Shown here piece by piece: positions 1 through 8,003 of a DNA stretch of 17,622 nucleotides. The notes beneath the pieces were generated by a model. The model ran no database searches and was not told where the DNA came from. It saw only the letters and a program-made list of their open reading frames with translations. A program made the position numbers and the translations under genes. Location: NCBI GenBank assembly GCA_018398765.1, contig JAHBMJ010002243.1:1-17622 (forward strand), written 5' to 3'. The first letter of the stretch is position 1. Every line of letters starts with the position of its first letter. The DNA comes from Chromera velia (lineage: Eukaryota; Sar; Chromeraceae).

Positions 1-549
1 GAGTGATTCGATAAAGCAACTCTCAATAGATGAGAGCAGAAGCCAGACAGAAGTCGTGCAGTATTATTTCTGTATAAAGAACCATAAGATTAACTGGACT
101 ATCCTTGACTGGACTCTCTAGTTCATTACACTAGGAGCACCTAGAGGAGCACCTTTTAGAAGTACTTTTAAACTAACTTCCTCGCGAACTTATTACTCAA
201 CTCAAAGTTTTAAACATCTTTCAACTCTATTTTCAACCCTAGTTCTAGTCCTAGTTGTTATTGTACGTTTATCTCTACTAGTGTTTCTACTAGTGTCTTC
301 ACCATTCCATCATTAACTTTGTTAAACACGGACCAACCGATCTTTTTCCCGTATTCATCTAAGAGATGCTGTCAGTTAGAACTGTTAGATAGACACAGAC
401 ACAAAAACGCACACACATACACATACGTCTGTGGTGGTTCTCTCAGACACATCTGATGTCCTTCTTGCTTCCCTCCTCTGAGGGATGCCGGATGATGGAC
501 TAGATGATGGACCAACTGAGTGTGAGAGATGAGGGAGACAGAGGGAGTG
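1..549. other. AT-rich, CTAG-rich non-coding stretch
   Basis: No open frame with protein-like content is visible. The first 300 bases contain about eight CTAG tetramers, where about one is expected by chance. Similar CTAG-dense AT-rich islands recur at about 1020–1160 and 3720–4190. This may be decayed repeat DNA, but no element ends can be defined here. The tail (about 480–549) is purine-rich with GATG repeats and runs into the target site of the MITE. Confidence 0.4.
542..549 (+). repeat. Left target-site duplication of the MITE
   Basis: AGGGAGTG directly abuts the left inverted repeat and is repeated exactly at 783–790 after the right inverted repeat. Confidence 0.8.
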
Positions 550-782
550 CTAGGCGATGCACAGTGGTAAAAAAAAAAAAAGAATAGACATATCGAGATT
601 TTTTTTTTTTTCTTAGTCTAGTGGTCAAAGGTCCAAGCAAACTTAGCAAAGGTAGGTTTTGTAGTTAGATGTGTTTTTGTTATATGTTTGGCACTTCCAA
701 TAAAATAATAGAAAAAAAAATAAAAAAGATTAGGCTTCTCCAGTTTTTTTTTTCTTTTTTTTTATCACTGTGCATCGCCTAG
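550..782. mobile_element. Non-autonomous MITE with terminal inverted repeats and 8-bp TSD
   Basis: The left end reads CTAGGCGATGCACAGTGGTA followed by an A-run. The right end, on the minus strand, reads CTAGGCGATGCACAGTGATA followed by an A-run, one mismatch in 20. The element is flanked by an 8-base direct repeat AGGGAGTG at 542–549 and 783–790, the expected footprint of a cut-and-paste insertion. It is 233 bp, AT-rich inside, and has no coding capacity. An 8-bp target duplication is typical of the hAT and P superfamilies, but the terminal bases do not match a consensus I can name, so the family is left open. Confidence 0.85.
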
Positions 783-790
783 AGGGAGTG
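783..790 (+). repeat. Right target-site duplication of the MITE
   Basis: AGGGAGTG directly abuts the right inverted repeat and matches 542–549 exactly. Confidence 0.8.
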
Positions 791-1028
791 ACCCGGTCCA
801 TCGTTTCACCATTCATGCTAATTGAAAAATGAATGAAGTCTGCGTGTATGGCACTGCACGCAGCAACCATTGCAAAAGGGGATTACAGGGACGAAGGCGA
901 GTGGGCGGGTGAAGGGAAAAGGGGGCTCTCTTTTGTCCTATGTAAAGAGTGACAAGAAGGATGGATGCATGGATGCAGACAGAAGAGCAGACAGAAGAGA
1001 AGTTCTTTGACTGGCTTTTTGACGATAT

Positions 1029-1263
1029 CTAGGACGATATACATTTCGAAGCTCTAGTCGAAGCTACTTTTGGTTAATCCTTTTAAGTGTCTAGCTACCA
1101 AGCTAAAAGTAAAACTAGGATCCTAGATATGATTCAAACTCTAGTTAAAGCTAGCCATTTAACCTTTATTTTTTTTTACATATACAATAAAATTTAAAAT
1201 AATAAAAAAAAAAGAATAGACGTTTTCAGATTTATTTTTTTTTTACCATTGTGCGTCGCCTAG
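1029..1263. mobile_element. Probable diverged second copy of the same MITE
   Basis: The right end, read on the minus strand, is CTAGGCGACGCACAATGGTA followed by an A-run, closely matching the ends of the 550–782 element. The internal AAAGAATAGAC…AGATTT motif near this end is also shared. A degenerate left end, CTAGGACGATATACA, sits 235 bases away, almost the same length as the intact copy. No target duplication is visible, so the left boundary is tentative. The interior is CTAG-rich and non-coding. Confidence 0.55.
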
Positions 1264-2475
1264 ATCTGCGCCTCTCAGTGGCGGAACCCCCCTTCCCCCC
1301 CTTATCGAGCACCACCCGATACTGAAATTTTGTCACGGCCTAAAGAAGCTGTCCTCATATATATTTTTCCGTTTCTTCAGTATTCTTCAGAATCTCTTTT
1401 CCTACACTATCCTACGCATCCCTACGTGGCCAATCTAGTCTTGAGAACGGAGTATTGATGACTTTTTGATATTTTCTGCTCTAAAATTACTAAAAATTAA
1501 TTTTGCCTATGAAAGATCTGGAATGTCTCTCTGCATGTTCATTCCTCTCCCGAAATAGAGACAACAGATTTTTTTTTTTTTCTCTATCTTAAAAACTTTT
1601 CTCCTATATGCTGATGAGATGGCAAAGAAACTTATTAATGTGACCATCACTTTTATTCATTAAGAAAATAAACAGGCCTCTCCTCCCTTCTTTATTAACT
1701 TTCTTCTATTTTCTCTTCTTTTTTCATCTTCTCCACCATTAAGGTTCCCTTTTCTCTGTATATTCTTCTTCTCCGTCCGTTAACCCACGTCTCCGTCTAT
1801 CCCAATAAAACATTGTAAAGTGTATCTAGCTCCTCATACAGGTGTATACAGGTATATACAGGTTATTCAGTATATTCATAAATCAGTGCACGAAACATTG
1901 AAACTCGCCGTCGATCCGCATGGCGGGGCTGTCGGGGGAGGAACTCTTTCTATATATGCCCGGAAAGCGAAGTGGGGGGCGCTTACCAAACAAATCCCCT
2001 GCATGTATGGCACGCATTAATTGGCACGCATCCATCCGTCCATTAATTTTTATCCACCGTGAAGTAGTATAAGCTAGGCGCGGCGGCCTAGTCCGAGGGG
2101 CTTGCGCTTGCAACAGATTGGCCATAATAGACGGACAGGACCTATGCCTAGGCAAGATGCATACTGGCCCGACAAAGGACCAGAGAGACACTAAAGAAGA
2201 TCCATCCGTCCATGTATGCATGCATGCATGCATGATCATAAGAATTCACTGCATGTTCAATTCAGCCGTGTATGCATGGGAGCAAAAGAAAGCCTGCATG
2301 AGAGCTAGTTGTTTGCCAGAAACAAACGAATGTATGGAATGAACAGACTCCGAGTCACCCACAGCTAGAGACTGACGCTCTAGCTTACTCTACCAGCAAG
2401 TTGCACTGTTGAAGCGGCTGCATTTTCACACCAGACTGATTCACACGTTTTAAGATCTCAAAAAACGGTCAGAAG
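1264..2475. other. Intergenic region upstream of the small secreted-protein gene
   Basis: No convincing gene. It contains pyrimidine-rich stretches (about 1680–1770), a short GTATACAG-type repeat (about 1840–1866), and a (GCAT)n run at about 2214–2233. Short open frames here lack homology-like composition and overlap each other on both strands. The last 100–150 bases presumably hold the 5′ UTR and promoter of the gene at 2476, but no core element can be named. Confidence 0.4.
2214..2233. repeat. (GCAT)n palindromic microsatellite
   Basis: A short tandem run of ATGC/GCAT units. Isolated GCATGCAT motifs recur across the window, including inside CAF-1 introns (for example near 11431). Confidence 0.7.
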
Positions 2476-3099
2476 ATGATCAGTAGGCTGTTCACTCTCT
2501 CTGCCGTGCTCAGTACTCTGGTTGCTGGCACTCATTTGAAGTGTCACACAGACAAGAACTCAGACGAGATCTTCATTGTCAACGAGAGCGATCTAGGCGT
2601 CTGGAAGTGGTGAACGTACGAGGGGCATTACTTCGAGGCCAAAAACAGCATCTTTTACAGTGACGAAGACAGGCAGAGGCTCTTCCACGCGGAACTCGTC
2701 TGCACTCCGGCCGCGGAGGAGGCGCTCGGAAAACTCCGTTGCCCCGATTACCGTCGGATGGGCTTGAACACATTTCAAGACATGCGGGAAAAAGGGTGCC
2801 TAGACATTCACGACAAGGAGAGCTTCGATCGGATTTTCACGACCTGCGTGGTCGGAGGCTCGTCACAAGGCAACCTCACTCTTGCCAAATGTCTGGAAGA
2901 AGAGGGGAGCAGGTGCACCGCGCACTTTTCTTCTTTTGACAAGCGCAAGCAGGAGTACCTCAAGGAGATTTCCGAAATAGAGGACAGCATCAAGGAGATC
3001 GAGGAGCAAAAGGAGTTCTTCAAGGAAAGTACGGAGTCTCAGGTGGAGCAAAAAGTGACCCCTCCGAGTGCCCTTCGAGGATTTGCTGTTCTCGAGTGA
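2476..3099 (+). CDS. Putative secreted protein with 7 cysteines and a coiled-coil tail; frame interrupted by one TGA
   Basis: From the ATG at 2476 one frame runs to a TGA at 3097–3099 (207 sense-length codons) with a single internal TGA at 2611–2613 (codon 46). Residues 1–18 (MISRLFTLSAVLSTLVAG) look like a signal peptide. Seven cysteines follow the putative cleavage site. Residues about 150–190 (EYLKEISEIEDSIKEIEEQK region) are charged and heptad-like, suggesting a coiled coil. I do not recognise the family, so no function is proposed. The TGA follows TGG AAG TGG, so a Trp-to-stop mutation is easy to imagine. Alternatively a 54-base phase-2 intron at 2607–2660 (GTGGTG…TTTTACAG) would remove the stop and keep frame, giving 189 residues. 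The translation of that segment (YEGHYFEAKNSIFYS) still looks protein-like, which favours a nonsense mutation. A shorter product could start at ATG 2758. The gene is convergent with the CAF-1 gene. Confidence 0.6.
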
Positions 3100-3291
3100 G
3101 AGCATGCAGTCTGTCCCCCCCCTCCTCCATGCATATCCCCCCTGTCCTCAACTAATCTGACAGGGTACCCAATGGCATCACGGCATCATGTGTGCTCACT
3201 TCATCCTCTACATGCACTCGTACACGGACTCCAGCCATAGAGCGTTTTCTTTTGGGGACGTCGTCTCCTCTTCAATGACAGCTAGGCTGCG

Positions 3292-3362
3292 TGCATGTCA
3301 GCTCCGTTTCTGCGTCCAATGACATCCTGCGTTCTGCGTTCAATGCATGTCAGCTCCGTTTC
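3292..3362 (+). repeat. 19-bp direct repeat pair
   Basis: TGCATGTCAGCTCCGTTTC occurs at 3292–3310 and again at 3344–3362. The spacer contains related GCGTCCAATG and GCGTTCAATG pieces, suggesting a small local duplication of about 52 bases. Confidence 0.7.
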
Positions 3363-3935
3363 AATAGCATTCTACGTCACAGAAGCGAGAGAGAGGGGGG
3401 GGGGGAATGCTCCCGAACTTCAGGGAGTAGACTAGAACGAAAGTCAGCAAGATCAAGGAGAACGCATAAGACTGAATCTCGCATGCAAGCCCCCCCCCAA
3501 AATGAAGAAATCTTGTGCGCACATTTCTCTCGAAGGAGAAGGTTGTCCCTTTCTCCAGGCTGCAGGGTGGCAAGCTGGAAGCACGGTTCAAGCACCGAAA
3601 CTAACATAGTGGAGAAACATACAGAGAGTGCGAAGGCTAGTGCGACTCTACTGTGCGAGGGCCCCCAGAATGTGAAACAAACATGAAACAGACACAAAAT
3701 TTAGATTTATTAATTCTATAAGGGTAACGCTATCTTCTGGCCCAATGGCCCATAAAAGCGATAAGTCAACGAGAGGTTAAGTCAACATCACAAAATAGTA
3801 GAGAGTTATATCAGACTATGAACATCTAGCTGATTAACGCAGATACAGTGTCATACACCCTAGTATAGACCATAAGTAGAATTAATCTGAATTATTTGAT
3901 AATTCTGATTTTTGGCTATATAAATTACCACAAAT

Positions 3936-3938
<3 letters not shown>

Positions 3939-3969
<31 letters not shown>
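3939..3969. repeat. (AC)n microsatellite
   Basis: An uninterrupted AC run of about 31 bases, followed by a short AT run, inside the AT-rich island. Confidence 0.95.
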
Positions 3970-3973
<4 letters not shown>

Positions 3974-4196
3974 TATATATAAATACTAGTAAGATTTTAC
4001 TGGATTTATAATTTATTAGATTTTATCTAACTAAAATTTTTAATTATTATGATTTCATAGAATTTTAAATAGAAATCTAGCGGGCTAGCTAGCAGGTCGA
4101 TTTGTTATTCAAAAATTGAATTAAAATACTTTAACTCCGGCTTATTTACCTAGTTATTTACTATAGTAATCAAAAAGTTCTAGTCAACATATATAT

Positions 4197-4200
<4 letters not shown>

Positions 4201-4235
<35 letters not shown>
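4201..4235. repeat. (AC)n microsatellite
   Basis: An uninterrupted AC run of about 35 bases bounded by ATATAT and GGATGG sequence. Confidence 0.95.
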
Positions 4236-4236
<1 letters not shown>

Positions 4237-4305
4237 GGATGGATAGATATATATATCATCATCATCATATTCCATCGCCATCGGCCCAAAATTATAGGTG
4301 CCTAG

Positions 4306-4467
<162 letters not shown>

Positions 4468-4518
4468 TAGGAAGTACTTAGCAAATGCCGAAGAAGGCAT
4501 TCAGATGGAGGAGCGTCA

Positions 4519-4554
4519 AGTATGAGGTCGCATGAGAGTATGAGGTCGCATGAG
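4519..4554. repeat. 18-bp tandem duplication
   Basis: Two adjacent identical copies of AGTATGAGGTCGCATGAG. Confidence 0.9.
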
Positions 4555-5152
4555 AGAGAGAGCTAGCAGTGAGAGCAGTAACCAGGACAGAAGGAAGAGA
4601 CGAAAGACGTATAGGCCAGACGCTAGGAACAAACTTTAAGTCAATGCCCCCCAAAAACAAATGATAACAAATCCAATATTATGTACCAATGTACCATGTA
4701 CTATGTACAATATTTTGTTGACGTCCAGCAAGTATGTGTACCAAATGCAAGTAAGTAACGCTGGCAATCATTCCATGTTGCATCATCCTGCGAAGCTGCG
4801 ATACAAAAACAGATCCAATTGATGAGATCTAAATGTGTAAATGACTTTGATCACTTGCGATAACAACCAAACATGGGCGCAACAAGGAAAAACAAATTCG
4901 ACAGGGAAACACAACCAATCACAACAGACAGGGAAATCTGTGCAGACAGGGGCGGTGCCATCGATCGATCCCTTTTACTTTCTTTCATTCAACGTGCGGA
5001 CCCCGAAAGACACGCACAGTTCATTCATGCAAGATGGAACGCTGCAAAGGCGGCTGCTTGCGCAAGCGCCTACATCGATGCATTGATGGTGTTCAAATAA
5101 ATACATTTGGAGTGGGCGGGGGCGAAAAGGAATGAAAAGAATCGAAGGAAGA

Positions 5153-5172
5153 CAGGCAGGCAGGCAGGCAGG
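5153..5172. repeat. (GGCA)n tetranucleotide run
   Basis: Five tandem CAGG-type units followed by GATCC. Confidence 0.85.
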
Positions 5173-5602
5173 ATCCTTCCAACGATTCAATTGGCAGACG
5201 TCCGAAATTAAGGAGGGAAGAATTGAGGCAGAAGCTATAAACATCGATTTAACCAGCAGTCCCGTCTCGTCTCTTTGTTCGGGTGCCTGCATAGAGAGAG
5301 AGCTGTGTGCCCTCTCTCTTTGCGCGCAAGGATGCGCGTGTGTGATAGTGGGCCTGGACAGATTGATGCGCTCTTTCATACGTACACCCGGCCTCTCTCT
5401 TGTCTGAATGTGCACGCGCTGTCTCCTTCCCCCCCTTTTCTGCCTTACTTCCTCCCCTCTTTAAATACATTTTCCTCCTTCGTTCCCTCCCCCTTCTTCT
5501 TGTTTCGTCTCCGTCGCCTCCCTTTTGTTTTTTTCTGGTGTGACGCACGCACAGAGGAAGAAAGGACGGTCCTTCTTCTGCCCGACATTCCCCGAAGCAC
5601 TT

Positions 5603-5654
5603 CTTTTCTTTCTTTCTTTCTTTCTTTTCTTTCTTTCTCTCTCTCTCTCTCTCA

Positions 5655-5691
<37 letters not shown>
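5603..5691. repeat. Compound CTTT / CT / CA microsatellite
   Basis: A run of CTTT units passes into CT and then CA dinucleotides over about 90 bases. It generates spurious Phe/Ser/Leu- and Thr/His-rich open frames. Confidence 0.9.
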
Positions 5692-5694
<3 letters not shown>

Positions 5695-6449
5695 CGGCAC
5701 ACGTCCCCACGGCCCCGCCTCGTGCACATGAAAGAAAGAAGCGAGAAGGGAACTGGTCCTTCTTCCAGCAAAAACACGCCCCGAAAGATGCACAGACAAA
5801 CAGACAAGCAAATGGAAGAGCAACAGCGACTGTCCAACGGTCGGCACGGCTGTTCCTGGAAGATTGCCAGAAAGAAGTTCGGGGAGGGGGAAGGAAGAGA
5901 GACGGGCGCAGGCTGGAGTCGAGGAAGAACAAACATTCGACGCAGCGAAAACGCAGTGACAGAAAAAACAAAAAGAGAGGGAAAGACTTAGAAAGAGGGG
6001 GGATCGATGCATGTTGTGTGAAGATTCATTACATGCAAAGCGATGGAAAGCGATAGAGGGAGGGAGCTAATGCAGAGCTCGGTCTCCAACGTTTCCTCTC
6101 CTCTTCTCTTTTCTGCATGGTGCGTGCAGAAAAGGGTGGGGCGGACAAAAAACAGTAAGATCCCTGTCCCCTGTCTTGTCTGTCCGTCCCCGTCTGGATC
6201 GATCTATCTGTTGAACTGTTGAACAACAAACCAACGAACCAACCAAGCAAGCAGCTCAAGATCAGCCAACAAAGAAGAAAAGAATGAAGACTCTCTCTCA
6301 CCCCAGGCAAACGAATGTTCCTCTTCTCTCCCCCCCCACAGCTGCACAAGAGCAGCCTGACAGGGCAGGAGGACAGGAGTCAAGAGGATCGACAGCAGAC
6401 GAGAGGAGAGGAGAGGAAAAAAGGGAATCTAATCAAAAGTCTCCCTCCC

Positions 6450-8003
6450 TCAGTTGTTGGAATCCACAAGAAGCATCTCTCCGTCCACTGCCGAGGCTGT
6501 TTCCCCTTTTTCTTTCTGCATGGAGGTCTCTTTTCCGTTCTCCTTTCTTCTTCTCACTTTGTCTTCGTCTTCGTCCCCTTCGTTGGAATTGGAAGGCTGA
6601 AGAGGGGACGACACGATGTTCTCTTTCTCTTCCTGTTTCTCTTCGTCCTCTCTCTCTCTTTGTTCCTCCTCCTTTCCCTTTCCGGCCTCTTCCTGGGAGC
6701 CTGCGGTCTGCTGTTGCTGCTGGGTGGGCTGAGGAACGGCGGAGGTTTGGGGGGCATTCTTGGAGGCAGGCGTCATCTTGGTCTTTGCCTTTCCTTTCGG
6801 CCTCCCTCTGGCCTTCTTCTCTCCTCCTGATGCTCCTTTGTTTCTTTCCTTCAGGACTTTGACCTTCTGGGACAGGGGCGCATCCGATCCTGTGCTGTTG
6901 CGGTTGGAGGATGAGTCCTTCGGTTTGTTCTTGGACCCCTTTGGCCTTCCTTTGGCTTTCGCGTGCACAGAGGGCTTCGCGGCGGGGGGGTCGGGGGGGA
7001 CAGGCGGAGAGGGATTGGCGGAAGTGGCGTTGTTTGGCTTCTTCGTCTTGGGTTCGGCAGAAGAGGAAGAAGAAGAGGAAGCGGCTTGGAAGAAGCCTGA
7101 GAGGCCCTGCTGCTTCATTTTGGGTTTGGAGGGGGCGTTTGCGATTCCTCCTGTCGGGAGGGCTTTGGCCTTGGGGGCGGGTTGGGGGGGGGCCCTGCTG
7201 CTGCCGTTTTCCTTATTCTCCCCGTCTCCCCCGCTGCCCGGTCCTACCCCCATGTCTGCGTCTGTGTCCGCAGGAACAGGGGGCTGCTGTGTGGGCACCT
7301 GCGCCTGTTGCCCTTGCTGTATGATCTGGATTGAATTCTGCAGCTGCTGAATCAAGGCAGCGGCCTGAGGCTGCACAGGCTGAGGCTGAGTGCCCCCCTG
7401 CGCCTGGGTGGCTTCAGAGCCTTCCTGCTGCTGCAACTGTGTGATGGGGAGAGCGAGAGGAATCGGGAGTGCAGAGGTGAGCTGTTGAATAGCGTTGGCG
7501 AGTTGGTGCGGGTCTAGGGCAGCTGCGGTGAGGGGCGCAGGCTGGCCTTCCTGTGTGTCTCCGTTGGTTGTTGGTGCGGTGGAAGCAGCTAATGCGATGG
7601 TGACAGCAGCCAGGTGGCTTTGGTCTCCCGTTCCTGTAACGACTAGATGAGACGACGGTGCGGCGGCAGCAGACATCCCGGCAGCAGGGAAGGTCAAACA
7701 GGCAGGCGGGGCACCGGCAGGAGCAGCTGGGGCTGCGGGGAGGGGCGTGACACGTCTCTTTTTGGCGTTTTTGGACTCAGCCTCCCCGTCGCCTCTTTGG
7801 TGGTCAGCTGTGGAGACGGCAGAGGCAGCAGGGAAAGAAGGGGCAGAGGCGGTGGTAGAAGCAGAGGAGGTGCCTGACTGCGCCTGCTGTGCCTTTTCCT
7901 TGTTCATTTGAGCCTTGCCCTGTCTGATGCGTCTGCGCTCCTCCAGGTCTTTCCTTAAGTTTTCACGGGTGATTGCCTCGAACTCTTCTGGGGAGACGCC
8001 GCT
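6450..8003 (-). CDS. CHAF1A: CAF-1 last exon: C-terminal tail with PIP box and two AT-hooks
   Basis: Acceptor TGACTGATGCAG|AGC (phase 0); 517 codons to a TGA at 6450–6452. SGVSPEEFEAITRENLRK follows the winged helix. Then come a basic KNAKKRRV (NLS-like), Ala/Pro- and Gln-rich stretches (QQLQNSIQIIQQ), and KMKQQGLSGFFQ (about 7086–7118), a perfect QxxLxxFF PCNA-binding box. AT-hooks follow: GRPKGSKNK (about 6920–6952) and RGRPKGKAK (about 6785–6810). An acidic end finishes DGEMLLVDSNN. Human CHAF1A has a looser ITQFMKKRR at the corresponding end. Confidence 0.88.
   Translation of the reverse strand, partial: SGVSPEEFEAITRENLRKDLEERRRIRQGKAQMNKEKAQQAQSGTSSASTTASAPSFPAASAVSTADHQRGDGEAESKNAKKRRVTPLPAAPAAPAGAPPACLTFPAAGMSAAAAPSSHLVVTGTGDQSHLAAVTIALAASTAPTTNGDTQEGQPAPLTAAALDPHQLANAIQQLTSALPIPLALPITQLQQQEGSEATQAQGGTQPQPVQPQAAALIQQLQNSIQIIQQGQQAQVPTQQPPVPADTDADMGVGPGSGGDGENKENGSSRAPPQPAPKAKALPTGGIANAPSKPKMKQQGLSGFFQAASSSSSSSAEPKTKKPNNATSANPSPPVPPDPPAAKPSVHAKAKGRPKGSKNKPKDSSSNRNSTGSDAPLSQKVKVLKERNKGASGGEKKARGRPKGKAKTKMTPASKNAPQTSAVPQPTQQQQQTAGSQEEAGKGKEEEQREREDEEKQEEKENIVSSPLQPSNSNEGDEDEDKVRRRKENGKETSMQKEKGETASAVDGEMLLVDSNN

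Noticed and set aside
1820-2342. Small open frames on both strands upstream of 2476
   Set aside because: They are under 120 residues, overlap each other on opposite strands, and contain repeat-derived sequence with no recognisable features.
5249-5991. Two overlapping open frames of about 240 residues on opposite strands
   Set aside because: Both run through the CTTT/CT/CA microsatellite, are low-complexity (Phe/Ser or Lys/Glu plus Cys-Val repeats), and have no domain, splice or start context.
6284-7350. Plus-strand frames of 170–196 residues
   Set aside because: They lie antisense to the CAF-1 last exon, whose minus-strand frame is longer and carries a PIP box and AT-hooks.
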